Notes: generated by a model not told the origin, from the sequence alone. A stretch of DNA of 26,769 nucleotides from Gnetum montanum (GCA_015680685.1 MNCI01005871.1:4997-31765), one strand, 5' to 3'. Numbered from the stretch's first letter, positions 10,010 to 20,239 are shown. A program made the numbers and translations.

Positions 10010-11320
10010 GAGGATGAGTATCCAATTTCTGATCATTTCTCTGATAAATTCCTCTTTGCTGGTGTAGTGAATAATTAATCACCCACGAAGACAAACAGGT
10101 ACAGTAGCATTCTTACCTATCTCCTCACCCAAAAAACACCACAAGATTTAAACCTTAATAAGAAACAATAGTGTCTTCATAGAGCCAAGTATTTTATGGA
10201 GATCAATGGGCAACTTTACAAAGTGTGTCCTAATGGCTTGGTTCGATGGTGTGTTCCTGATATAAATCAACTGCGAGTTCTCCAAGATGCTCATGAGGGT
10301 CCTTGTGGGGGTCATTACGCTAGGAGACGAATGGCCATCAAGATCCTGCTTGCAGGATATTATTGACCTACATTATTTCGTGACACCCATCGTTTCGTCC
10401 AATCTTGTGAGCACTGTCAACGTGATGCGGGAATGACTACTAGAATGGAGGATTTGCAACAATGGATTTAACCATTAGAACCCTTTGACATTTGGGGAAT
10501 TGATTTTAAGGAGCTGATTACACCAATGTCCAATGGAAAATCTTATATTATTGTTGTCGTTGATTACCTAACAAAATGGGATAAAGCAGCTGTTGTTAAA
10601 GATTGTACATCATCTATAGCTGTATGATTTATTCAACAACAAATCATAAACAGGTTTGGTATGCCACGTGCACTTATTTCAAATAATGGTACATACTTCA
10701 CAGGTGCAACTTTTCAGAAATTAATGCAACACTTAGGGGTTGAGCATAAATTGACTACACCATACCACCCCAAAGCGAACGGTCAAGCAGAAGTCACCAA
10801 TAGGGAGATTACGAAGATATTAACAAGAACCATTAGCAAGTTTAGGGGAGACTGGAGCACTAAACTAAACGATGCTCTTTGGACATACTGCTCTACATGG
10901 AAACTCCCTACAAGCTACTCTCCCTATGAGTTAGTGTACGGTAAATTACCAATGCTTCCCATTTAAACTGAGCTCTGTACACTATCCAAGGCATGTGACC
11001 TCAACCTTGACCTTGATCGAGCACAGAAACAATGGTTAGTAACCCTTAACTTGCTAAATGAAAATTGATTAGTTGCCCTGTCATCTAACAAATTGTACAA
11101 GGCCTTCAATAAACAACATCATGACCTAAGAATTAGAAAAGTTAAATATCAGCTAGGAGATAAGGTTCTCTACTAGAATTCCACACATGTGCCACAATGT
11201 ACTAAATTTTAAACACTATGGGAAGGACCTTATATTATTTATGCAACTTTTCCTTTAGGGGCCATGACAATATACAAACTTGAGAGCCCGAATAAGAAAT
11301 TTTTGGTCAATGTATAATAA
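10010..11320 (+). pseudogene. Integrase of element A (broken, catalytic residue lost)
   Basis: The frame continues after a one-base shift. The zinc-binding HHCC domain is visible: HEGPCGGHYA (about 10290) and CEHCQR (about 10410). The core has WGIDF (about 10496), then LISNNGTYF (about 10672) and GQAEVTNREI (about 10785). The first Asp and the Glu of the DDE triad are present. The second Asp is Asn (SNNG for the usual SDNG), a GAT-to-AAT-type change that would abolish strand transfer. The C-terminal part has GPYIIYATFPLGA and KFLVN (about 11225-11310), typical of the Athila/Tat integrase tail. No chromodomain is evident. There are several stops. Confidence 0.9.
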
Positions 11321-11809
11321 ACCAAACCTTTCCAGGAGCTTAGGACAGCTAGTACACATGCTACCTCTCTTGATGGACAACCCTGCTCACTATTTCAGAT
11401 CTCCTCCTTCCAACTTAGTCATGGGGAAGATGGCCACCTATGCTAACTATTCTAGGCCCTCAGTTATTTTTGAATATTTTTTTTACACATTTTTTCTACA
11501 CATTCTTTTAACTTTTCTTATTTTTGTTTTACATCATCGTTCATGTTTTTACTATTTCTTTATTTGCTTGATTTACTTTTATTCATCATCTAATAAGTGC
11601 TCATGATGGTGGATTGAATTATATTATATTGGTTGCTAATGTTTGGTTTTTACCTTTGAATTATGATGCTAACATTAAGGTATGGTTCTTTTGGTAAAAT
11701 AGGCAATGAGTCCACATCGTCCACTCATCCATACAACTCTATGGTCTCCTTTGGCTTGGAACTGTACAGTCTCTCTTTTTCTAAGTAAACTTTTAATGAA
11801 TTGGTGGCT

Positions 11810-11967
11810 AGGTCCTTTTTAAACCAAGGAAAGACTTAAAGGATGAAAAGGGTGTGACTTCAAGGGGATTCGATGCATTTGTGCTGGCCATTCTCTTAGG
11901 TGCTTGGATGCTTTTTCTTGGGTTTTCCGCCATTCTAACATTGTTCAAAAATCAGGAAGCTGAGTGA
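11810..11967 (+). pseudogene. Env-like remnant with a hydrophobic C-terminal segment
   Basis: A short open frame ending at TGA 11965-11967 encodes a charged stretch and then a continuous hydrophobic segment of about 22 residues (about 11875-11943, rich in L, F, A, I, G) and a short polar tail. The position directly after integrase, and the predicted transmembrane segment followed by a brief tail, fit the C-terminus of the env-like ORF of Athila-type elements. Upstream (11320-11810) the frame is degraded beyond recognition. The match is topological, not by sequence. A chance hydrophobic run remains possible. Confidence 0.35.
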
Positions 11968-13352
11968 ATAAAAATAAGTCTTTGCATGGTGCGGTTTTCA
12001 CACAAATAATAATAAATAATAATAAAAAAAGTGTGAGAATTCAAAGCATACCCCTTAGACATAATAAAGAAATATGGGCTACAAGCACTGGTTATGGAAC
12101 TAGAAAGACATGTTACCCATGCCTGAAGGTTCCCTCTAACTAAGGCCCTTTCTCTCTTCCTACTTCTCCATCTCACTCTCCTAAGAATGGTGGTGACTCT
12201 TTGTGGTAGCATTCTTGTTACTTCAAGTGGATGGATTGGTCAAGTGTGTTAATGCAAGGTCACTAAATGTGGTTGGTTTGAGTCTAGATTTGGGATGAGT
12301 TCTACTTAGTTATCTTAACCATGAAATTTACAAGGGGCTTTACACAACCTTATTCTTGGGCTTCCATTCCATTCTCCCCTCTCCATCTTTCTTTCCATTT
12401 TCCACCTCATTTTTTATTTTATCATTAGTCCATTCTGGGTTGATGCATTGTTTTTCTTTGGTGAATTCTTGTGGGTAAGTTTTTAACTCTTTCTTTGAAA
12501 TGACATTCCTAGAGCCTATAGACTCTTTGGTTTGTGGGTTTGTCAGGGCATAAAGGGCATGAGCCTGCTTTGGGGAGGACCCACTGGCATTTCTTTTTGG
12601 TGCAATTGTTAACTTCTTTCCCTTAAACATTTCCTACAATCAATCATTTCTTGTTTCATCCTCCTCCATGACATCCATTTTATTGGCGTTGCCGTTGATA
12701 TTTTTCATCTTTCTTATTCCTCATGTTTTTCCATTTTATAACTACTAGAGGTTCACTCTTAGTCGTGGGGGCCTTGGCATAAATTTTTTAATTTTTTTCA
12801 TTTTACTAATTACCTAACACCTACACCTTGGGTAGTTTCCAGTGATAAATCTCTAAACCAGCTTCTGCCATAAACACAACTTAGCCAATGCACTTCATAT
12901 TAAGGCAAGGTATCAACTGCATTATGGATTATCTATCCTTGCTTATTTCTGACTGTGTTGTGTGTGCAGATGGTGATCATACAAACAATGGACTGGACTT
13001 GGAGAAAGCACTTAGGATTGACCAGAACCGGAGCATTTACAAAAGGAGCAAGTTTGGTGGCATGGCTATGGATAAACAATAGAAGGCACAATCTCAGCAT
13101 TGGCGGCAACATGCTCCATCTTTTCTCTCTCTCTCTTTTTCTCCTCAAGTTGCCCAATAAAGTCTTGGATGTCATTTATCTACAAGTGTTCACCACAATG
13201 GTCATGAACACTAATGTTGTAATATGCTTATTGATCCATTCACTAGGCACGTTTAGTCTATCATCCTATTCCACCGTCAGTTGTCAATTAGTCAATAATC
13301 TCATACCTTCCCAATATTTTGTAAGGAACTCGAGGACGAGTTTTCATTCAGT
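11968..13352. other. Long 3' non-coding region of element A
   Basis: About 1.4 kb between the env-like remnant and the 3' LTR with no convincing sense ORF. The minus strand has a 96-codon Lys/Glu-rich open frame (12340-12630). Some Tat-lineage elements carry an antisense ORF in this region, but I see no recognisable motif. A conserved-looking GGAACTCGAGGACGAGTTTT (about 13325-13344) precedes the purine tract. Confidence 0.45.
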
Positions 13353-13639
13353 TGTGGGAGTATGATGAGAGCAATTACTCTAATTATTGGAGCCGTTACT
13401 CTAGCAGTTATTCTAATTATTAGAGCAGTTACTCTAGCGGTTTATNGGCTCCAATAATTAGAGTAATTGCTCTCATCATACTCCCACAACTGAATGAAAA
13501 CTCGTCCTCGAGTTCCTTACAAAATATTGGGAAGGTATGAGATTATTGACTAATTGACAACTGACGGTGGAATAGGATGATAGACTAAACGTGCCTAGTG
13601 AATGGATCAATAAGCATATTACAACATTAGTGTTCATGA
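13202..13639. repeat. Perfect 193-bp inverted repeat bracketed by N gaps
   Basis: Bases 13447-13639 are, as far as I can check, the exact reverse complement of 13202-13394. The right arm is bounded on both sides by a single N (13446, 13640). Roughly 350 bp of the LTR (equivalent to about 4196-4548 in the 5' copy) are missing at the same place. The arm spans both internal element sequence and LTR start, which no natural mechanism explains simply. This looks like a mis-oriented duplicate contig placed in a scaffold gap. Confidence 0.9.
13353..13362 (+). other. Polypurine tract of element A
   Basis: TGTGGGAGTA directly precedes the 3' LTR start TGATGAG at 13363. This is the place where plus-strand synthesis would be primed. 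Confidence 0.6.
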
Positions 13640-14169
13640 NTACGCATTTCTTTTATTTTATTTTCTTATCATTTATTTTATTTTATGCACTTTACATTTA
13701 TGTTATTAGCATAGTAATTCATTTTGATCAATTAAGCAAATCATTAATGATTTCTTCGAGCACTTCGAGCATGCATGTAACACTTGGTAACCTAGTAACG
13801 ATCAGCATTTGGTAATCCCAGTAGTGTTACATTGTTTCAAGATGTGTACAGCAAGTAAGAACGGATACTGGTATTAGGATTAGTTAGAACTTAGTTAATG
13901 AGTAGTTAAGATAAATTAGTCACTTAGTTATCTCTCTTCTCCCTTATTAGCACAGGACATAAAAACATAAAATATATAAAAATCATGTGCCTCAAGCTTA
14001 CTTAACCATACAATCGTGACATACAAGTAAGTTTGGGAAGACAACAATCAACCAACCCATCCTTATGCAATAGAGGCGCATAGGCACTTAGTCCTTGGAA
14101 TTCGACTAGATCGTGCATGAAACGCTCGTATTCGTATGGTTGAGCATAGGGGTACCTTGCCGCTTATCA
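13363..14169 (+). repeat. 3' LTR of element A (contains assembly gap)
   Basis: Starts TGATGAG and ends CTTATCA. 13363-13445 aligns with the start of the 5' LTR, and 13641-14169 aligns with 4549-5079 at about 91 % identity by eye. The middle is replaced by N-bounded inverted sequence. It is followed by the TSD ATTAG rather than a primer site, confirming it as the 3' copy. Confidence 0.9.
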
Positions 14170-14174
14170 ATTAG

Positions 14175-14917
14175 CTAAACCACCATGTCAACCACCAAGG
14201 CAAGGTGAATAAAATAATAATAAAAAGTTAAAAAAAAGCAGGAGGTCATGGATTCAAACCTAGGTCCCCATAGCTTTAATTAATTTATATATTTACACAC
14301 ACACACACACACGTGTATGCGTGTGTGCGTATTTCAGAGAATGTGGCCCTGTAGGGGCTGTGCAAGTCGTTAGGACTACACTAGCCCTTTAGGATCATGC
14401 TGCAACCCCTATAATTGATGTCTTCCTTAACCATCGTGCCCAACTCCATGCGTCATCGTTGTGCCACCCTGCACTTGCTATCTTTGCACACCACGATCCA
14501 TCTTACCTCCTCTAGGTGATGCCTTTGTATAATCATGTGTCATCTACATCATGACATGCACCACCACACTACCGAAACCCTCACGTGGTGAGAAATCCTC
14601 ATGTGACAAGACTGCCGCTACACATGAATCCTGCCATTAGTCATGGCCATTAGCTAATGTTGCATCTCACTGCCATCTACAAGGGCCATGCCGCTCCTGT
14701 TATGGCTGCCACTGCCATCGTCTACCTCCCTGGGCTACTACCATAGGTGTGTTGTTCCTCTGCAAATGCCTACCATTCATCGTTGTGCCCCATTGGTGTT
14801 CTTACACACAATTTGTGAAGTGCCCTCATCACTCGTTAGGGTCACACTATGTAGGCCACTAATTGAAACCATCATCCCTAGAATCCACCAAAACCCTCAC
14901 TGGTCGTTCTTCCTACT
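14175..14917. other. Interior of element B, C-rich unassigned sequence
   Basis: No gene recognised. It starts with an AT-rich stretch and a dinucleotide repeat, then about 570 bp rich in CCATC, GCCAC and CATCAT motifs. One frame (14688-15047) is open but runs into the neighbouring LTR, so it is chance. A tRNA B-box-like string (GGTTTGAATCC, minus strand, about 14251-14261) occurs without an A box. Confidence 0.5.
14294..14332. repeat. (AC)n / (GT)n microsatellite with hairpin potential
   Basis: About nine AC units run directly into GTGTATGCGTGTGTGCG, so the two halves can pair as a hairpin. Simple-sequence repeat; no function inferred. Confidence 0.85.
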
Positions 14918-15837
14918 TGATGAGAAACTAGGTACCCCTACTCCCAACCATATGAATCACGAGCGTTCACATGTGACTCGGTCAAATTCCGTAGACTGTA
15001 AGCACTTAAGATACACCAAACCTTTATCCAGAAAAACCCTTTATTAGAATGATCGTTGTCCTCTCAACCTCACTTGTGATGTCCTAATTACGATGGTTAA
15101 GTGAGATTAAGGCAACTGATTTTTATGGTCTTTTACTTTATCTTCTAACGTCTAATTCTCGGAATGGAAACTAAGGAATGCAATATTATATAATCTATAA
15201 TTATCCTAATCCATGTCCTAACTCTTCCTAGCATAAGTATCCAATCCCATCTTCCGTGCACGTCCTAAGCATCCCCTAACCACTACTACACTACCAGACG
15301 TTAAGCGTCGCTGGGTTGCCAAGTGTTGGGTTTCACGTTCGAGATGGTTGTACTTATGGTTTCTACGAACTATAAGAGAGAAAGAGTGATTAAAATAATA
15401 ATAACATAACTCAATGAATGATTAAAGCATATAAATATCAAACTATAAATGCATAGAAATGGCTAAGTCCAATTGCTGCAAGGAATGCTTGAAAAGCTCA
15501 TCTTTATTGTCGTTCACGCCAATGGGCTTAGGTACATCAACGCTCGAATAAAGAGCTGGATACCTTTCTTACACCTACTACCGGCACTTGGAAAATATTC
15601 TAACTCAAGCAGAAACAAACTGTAAGAGCTTCGCTACAACTAACAAAAAGGTAAATAAGTGTGGCGAGAGCCCACTTATTTATAGGTTGAAATAGGTGCC
15701 ATGTAAATGAGGCCATGTCGACGCATGGAAGGATGCGTCGACGGGGTCGTGTTGATGGGGCCACGTCGATGCGGCTACGTATACGAGACCCCGTATATGC
15801 AGCCTAGTAAACATAGCGACCATCTAGCATTGCATCA
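14918..15837 (-). mobile_element. Minus-strand solo LTR, A-type superfamily, in element B
   Basis: On the minus strand it starts TGATGCAATGC at 15837 and ends CTCATCA (TGATGAG at 14918 on the plus strand). A TATA box is at about 15677-15684 and AATAAA at about 15503-15508, followed by the conserved GATGAGCTTTTC stretch. Flanks are CTACT (14913-14917) and TTACC (15838-15842), a 5-bp duplication with two C/T differences. U3 has GTCGACG and GGGGCC(A)CGTCGA repeats like those of the solo LTR at 2665. No adjoining primer site or purine tract. Confidence 0.8.
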
Positions 15838-15842
15838 TTACC

Positions 15843-17041
15843 TCTGAATTTTCCATCAAAACCCTCAATGCATTTCTCACTACTTACTGCCTAGGCCGCT
15901 TTCACTGCTATCTACATCATCATTGAGATTGACGTTGTCGCTAGAAAACATGCCACAATTTTTGGCCATCTATGGTGTTTGTAGACATTGACAATGCTAT
16001 TCATAATGGCCCATCTTGAGCACTATAGGCACTGATGACGTCATTCTTAATGACCCATCGTAAGTATTGCAGGCACCAATGGCACTGTTCATAATGATCC
16101 ATCATAAGCACTGCAGGCATTGATGAAAGCATTCATAACAACCCATCACAAGCATCGACGACCTGCTGTTGTGATAGAAAATTTAAAATTCCTGTTATCA
16201 AGTCATCACTTTAAATTAAGAATGTGTAGAAACATTTTTTAAAATAGAATTTGATGCATTGGCAGCATTTAAAATAAGAATTTTATAATTAAGCATGCTT
16301 GTTCTAGAGTAGTACTAGGATGCATGACATCTCAGGAAGTCTTATATTTTGTGCGAAATGTCTTAAAACTCACAAATCCATAACTTTTGATTCTATAAGC
16401 CTTTTTCAACAAACAAAGAGTTATTTCCTATAGATTTTAACCTTCTAGACATAGTGGGAAAGTCAAATCTATCCCAAGTAATCCCAAAAATTAGTTTTCA
16501 TTCCTTGCCCAACATAGTGCCTCAACATCCTTAAAAATTTAATTTTAGCATAATTGGGGCATACGATGTCCTTTTTCAACATATGAATAGTCATCTCCAA
16601 CATTTTTCACCCTTCTAAAATCAATGACAAGGTTAGCTTTATCATCTAGATAGCTGATAATTTGATAATATCATGAAACTACGCCTTTAAAGTCGACAAC
16701 ATAAGGATAACTAATCATCCCTTGTTGGGAAAATAACCTTTGTAGATAGCCTTAAGATCCCTATGGCATGTCATTAATTACACTTCTGGAGTCAATGTCT
16801 TTAAGGGGGGCAGAAAGGCCATTAAGAATTAGATGATATAATTTAAGAATTAGATTATATAATTATATATTACTAAAATTAGATGATGTAGTTATACATT
16901 GCTAAAATTAGAAAATGTAGTAATGATGTATTAGTATATTAGTTTAGTTGATGATTAGTTGGAGAATTAGTTGATGAAATAGAAAAATCTTCAATGATGT
17001 ATATTAATTTGTCCTGTAATCAAAACAAATGGTAGAACAAC
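15843..17041. other. Interior of element B upstream of the CCR4 pseudogene
   Basis: About 1.2 kb without a gene. It holds a four-copy 44-bp minisatellite (15985-16160), then AT-rich sequence with loosely repeated phrases (for example CTTTTTCAACA near 16400 and 16570, and ACTAAAATTAGATGATGTAG near 16870-16920). A purine run AAGGGGGGCAGAAAGG at about 16804 resembles a polypurine tract, but no LTR start follows it. Confidence 0.5.
15985..16160. repeat. 44-bp minisatellite, four copies
   Basis: Units at 15985-16028, 16029-16072, 16073-16116 and 16117-16160, each of the form GCA..GATG....ATTCATAATG and ending CCATC.TAAGCA.TGCAG. Copies differ at about a quarter to a third of positions but keep exactly the 44-bp period with no indels. 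Confidence 0.8.
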
Positions 17042-18220
17042 ATGGAGACTCAAAGTATTATCTCAACAAGGTGTATGATACCTGTAAAGAGAAATGATTC
17101 AGAGGAAAATCCAAGAATGAGAATGAAAGTTGTAACATACAACATTCTTACAAGATCGTTGGTAAGTGAGAAATAACATTTGCTATGTCCATCATGGGTC
17201 TTGGATTGGCACAAATATCGATATCCATGCATTTTAGCAGAGTTATAAGATTTGGATGTTGATGTTTTATACCTATAGGAAATCTTTCCATGGGATTTTC
17301 TATATCAATTCCAACTAGATTTGGAAAAGATGGGATATAGAGGTATTTATAAGCAAAAAGGTTCTTGTGGAAGTTCTTCTTTTGAGCCATATAGAGTAGC
17401 CTATTATAGAAATCACAACATGGATGGTTGTGCAATCTTTTATAAAGAAGCCAAGCTTGAATTAGTACAAAGATTTGAATGGAGTTTAGAAAATATGATT
17501 TTTGAAATTTCAAAACTTCAAGTGATGGGAAAGAAAGAACAATTAAGATTTTGGAAAAATCACGTAGGCTTGGCACTGATTCTAAAATTCCATCTATTAG
17601 GAAGATGTGTATGCATGGTTAGCACACATTTGGTTGCCAAATCAACATGTTTAGATGTTAGACTATGTCAAGGAGCGTAGTTGATTAAGCAAATAGAAGA
17701 AAGTTTGAAAAATAAGCTATTCCTAAGTTATACCGATCTAATGCCAATTATCCTTGATGGAGATTTCAATGCAAAAGTTGGAAGTGGTGTCTATCAATTC
17801 TTAAAATATGGATGTTTAAAGGAATCCTTGGAAGATGAACCTGATTGGAAGAAGATGTTTCCATCAATTCAACATGCAATTCCTTTGGCTAGTGCATATT
17901 CTACTTATTTTTAATCTTCAATAAATAAATTAGATCTTAGAATTTAGGAATAGATGATGTTGATGGATGATGCTCATCAAGAACCATAGTTTAGCAATTA
18001 CTCTACTATGATTAATGACGATGGATCAACAACACTCTTTATTGAGACTTTAGTTTATATTTGGTACAATGTCAAATTTTTCCAAGTTAACAAGTTACTA
18101 GAGTTAATTTCTAAAGAAGTGGAGAAGAATCAAGATCAAGCTTTGCCATTTCGAACAAGACCATCTGATCATATACCACTTATGGAAAAATTACAATTAC
18201 TTCCATCAATTCATAAGGTT

Positions 18221-19784
18221 TGAAACACCGTAAAAATTGCAAATCGGCCTCAGGCAAAGATTCGCGATTCAGGCGAAAGTTTACGACGACAATTCAGAAG
18301 ACGGAACAAAGCAAAGAGGCGTGCAGCATCAAGTCTCCGAGTTTCTCACAGAGTCTAAACTTACTTTGTTTTCTCTCTTTACGCTACATTACGCAACATA
18401 GCATGGTGTCGTTCAGTGTAACTCTGTTTAGCGTAGCCCGATATCAGAAAGCAATTTACTTCGGCAGTTTTAACGAAGTTTAAAGTTCGAAACTTGTCGC
18501 ATACTCGGCTAAGTCTTTTGCTCAGGGCTGAGTTTACGCTCCGTTACGTAGAGCAACGTAACGAGCTTCAAAGAAGACAAAGTCAGAATACAAAGAAGAG
18601 CTGCAGATTGATTTCTATTCCTTGCAGATTGGTCTCTTTACGCTTATTACGCTACGTAGCGTGGACAAGCATAATTCGTTGTAAAGTTGACCATCTTTAT
18701 GCTCTATTACGCTTTGCGGTGTAAACAAGCGTAAAACAGCTAGAATCAACTACTCCCATGCTTTATTATGCTCTGCCACGCGACGCAGCGTAAACAAGTG
18801 TAATACAGCATAAATCCGGCTAAAGCAGTTACGTATCTGCTATCCACACGCATAAAGCTAATGAGTGTATTGTGCATAATCGTGAAGCAGCTTCGGTAAA
18901 AGTGTTGACAGCGTGCATTGCCCCTTCTCCCGGAAATGTGACGTGACATGGCCAGTTTCAACATAGAGTTTACCAGGTCAATAGTATTTTGAAAGTTCGG
19001 GACACGTGTCATCAGGGCCATGTTTTCTCTGCATGTTGTCGAACTTATAAATACTCCAGTTGATGAAGAAAAGAGGGACCAGCATCTTCAACTCTTGGCA
19101 GCATCACCTTTTAGCAGAGATAGAAGACATTTTACTCGAGCATTGGCAGCAGGAGTGATCAGTCCTTTAGCGACAATACAACTCTCTCTCCATTGGCAAT
19201 CATTGGCAACTTTGAGCAGAGACTACCTAAGGCAAAAAGGAGCAGATCAGAGATCGAAAGATCATCTGGTGTAGTTTGCAAGTTTTATTGATCAGAAACA
19301 GTTGATCGATAGACGTCAAAGCTTGACCTTCCTTGCATCCCATCTCTGGCTTACAAGGTAGATCGAACTCCATTCTGTACTCCTTGTTGAACAGTTTTCT
19401 TGTTATTTCGTGTATGCTTCGCACAAGATAAGCGGAGCTTTTCCATTGGAAATTTGTATACAATATACCCATTTTTCAGGTCAAAGTACAGATCTTGGAA
19501 TTGCGCATTTTCCTTAAATTTGATCCTTCTTGTCGTGTTGACGTTATTGTCATCTACATTGTTTTCTTCTCCTTTGGCGATTTATCGAATCAGATTGTTC
19601 CACGGAATATCTACAATATTCGTCGATTTACTGATTGAGTAAGTCCCTATCCAATCAACAAGACCGTTCAAGGCACTACAGATTCATTTTCTCCAGCACG
19701 GCCCTTGCACAGATCCGTGGTTAAGACTGTGTACACGGATTTTTGTTTGGTATTTTCCAGCTACCAACATTTTCCATCGTTACA
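18221..19784 (+). mobile_element. Young CpG-rich solo LTR inside the CCR4 pseudogene
   Basis: 1564 bp starting TGAAAC and ending GTTACA (imperfect terminal inverted repeat), flanked by an exact AGGTT duplication (18216-18220 and 19785-19789). TATAAATA at 19046-19053 on the plus strand gives its orientation and an unusually long U3 (about 825 bp). It keeps many CpG dinucleotides, unlike the surrounding sequence, so it is the most recent insertion here. It shows no similarity to the other LTRs and no ORF that looks real. No primer site or purine tract adjoins, so it is a solo LTR. Family unknown. Confidence 0.85.
18375..18815. repeat. TTACGCT / AGCGTAA palindromic repeats in U3
   Basis: TTACGCT, TTACGTAG, CTACGTAGCGT, AAGCGTAA and related strings recur at least ten times over about 440 bp, in both orientations. 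They form several inverted pairs (TTACGC with GCGTAA) at a loose 60-70-bp spacing. The location in the long U3 suggests protein-binding or silencing-related repeats; this is inference. Confidence 0.75.
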
Positions 19785-19795
19785 AGGTTGATTAA

Positions 19796-20226
19796 GATCA
19801 AGAAGTATCTCACACTTACTTTTATTTATAATCTTTTTATTTTTCTTCATTGTTTAATTTATATCTTATTTAGATAAGCAAAATATCCAAGGTAATGAAA
19901 GTTTGGAATAAAATAATTTTCCCTACCTTCACTTGGGTATCCAGATACGAGCTGCCTCTTATGTGACCCTAGTTAGGATTGGTGATTGGTAGATGGTAGA
20001 TCTTTAATTCACCTCTTCTTATGATCTTAGATAATGAGGTAAATAATAATAAAGTAATATTTAATACTCATAAATTCTTCTTACACATATTTTGTTTGTG
20101 GAATAAGCAAGAAACAACTTTAGGCTTAAAGAAAATATCAAATTATTGGAGCACAGGATCATAACAGAAGCATTGAAGCTAGAAAAAGATAGTGAATGTA
20201 GACTCATTCAAGGACAAACAAAACCC
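19796..20226. other. Interior of element B after the CCR4 pseudogene
   Basis: About 430 bp of AT-rich sequence between the CCR4 stop and the purine tract. No ORF. No poly(A) tail is visible after the pseudogene, so there is no direct mark of LINE-mediated retroposition. Confidence 0.6.
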
Positions 20227-20234
20227 AAGGGGGG
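20227..20234 (+). other. Polypurine tract of element B
   Basis: AAGGGGGG, in the context ACCCAAGGGGGGTATAT, five bases before the 3' LTR start. This is the expected primer for plus-strand synthesis and shows that the LTR at 20240 is the 3' copy. Confidence 0.75.
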
Positions 20235-20239
20235 TATAT

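Larger units (their letters stand above)
4114..14169 (+). mobile_element. Complete but defective Ty3/gypsy element A (Athila/Tat type)
   Basis: A 10.06-kb element flanked by an exact 5-bp duplication ATTAG (4109-4113, 14170-14174). Both LTRs start TGATGAG and end CTCATCA or CTTATCA. The order is LTR, tRNA-Asp primer site, gag, protease, RT, RNase H, integrase, an env-like remnant, a long 3' region, purine-rich tract and LTR. Domain order (integrase after RNase H) makes it Ty3/gypsy. The primer site and lack of an evident chromodomain favour the Athila/Tat side. Every ORF carries stops or frameshifts. LTR divergence is about 9 % by eye over the shared 530 bp, so it is younger than host element B (about 12 %), as nesting requires. 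Confidence 0.92.
17042..19795 (+). pseudogene. CCR4-like deadenylase (EEP family) intronless pseudogene, split by solo LTR
   Basis: From ATG 17042 a single frame of 393 codons runs to 18220 with no frameshift. After excising the LTR (18221-19784) and one TSD it ends GAT-TAA at 19790-19795. Family landmarks are in order: TYNIL (codons 32-36), LCPSW..DW.KYR, an E at codon 80 where LQE is expected, GYRGIYKQK, DGCAIFYKEAKLELVQRFEW, STHL, LDGDFNAKVGS (D241, N243), YIWY and PSDHIPL (D376, H377). These are the endonuclease/exonuclease/phosphatase motifs of CCR4/nocturnin-type 3' exonucleases that remove poly(A) from mRNA. There are eight premature stops (17174, 17246, 17276, 17678, 17912, 17945, 17951, 17987). 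The conserved Asp of LDYIWY is Val (codon 338). Length matches plant CCR4 homologues of about 400 residues. With no introns, it derives from cDNA. It lies inside LTR element B in the same orientation. Confidence 0.88.

Noticed and set aside
11952-12212. Minus-strand 86-codon frame
   Set aside because: It overlaps the end of the env-like remnant. Composition is unremarkable and there is no motif.
12340-12630. Antisense 96-codon ORF in the 3' region of element A
   Set aside because: Antisense ORFs are known in some Tat-type elements, but I see no family motif. It is kept only as a remark in the 3' region entry.
13202-13639. Inverted repeat as a MITE, Helitron hairpin or regulatory stem
   Set aside because: Perfect identity, N boundaries and the simultaneous loss of expected LTR sequence point to an assembly error.
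14245-14265. tRNA-derived SINE (B-box-like GGTTTGAATCC on the minus strand)
   Set aside because: There is no A box at the right distance, no poly(A) or simple tail and no target duplication.
14688-15047. 119-codon plus-strand ORF
   Set aside because: It crosses the boundary at 14918 into an opposite-strand solo LTR, so it is chance open frame.
16800-16820. AAGGGGGGCAGAAAGG as the purine tract of another LTR element
   Set aside because: No TG-starting LTR or repeated partner follows it within the window.
17148-17576. 142-codon minus-strand ORF
   Set aside because: It lies opposite the CCR4 pseudogene, whose sense frame carries the family motifs in order.
18494-19642. Several open frames inside the CpG-rich solo LTR
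   Set aside because: They fall in U3 and R-U5 of a non-coding LTR, include palindromic repeats, and have no protein-like character.
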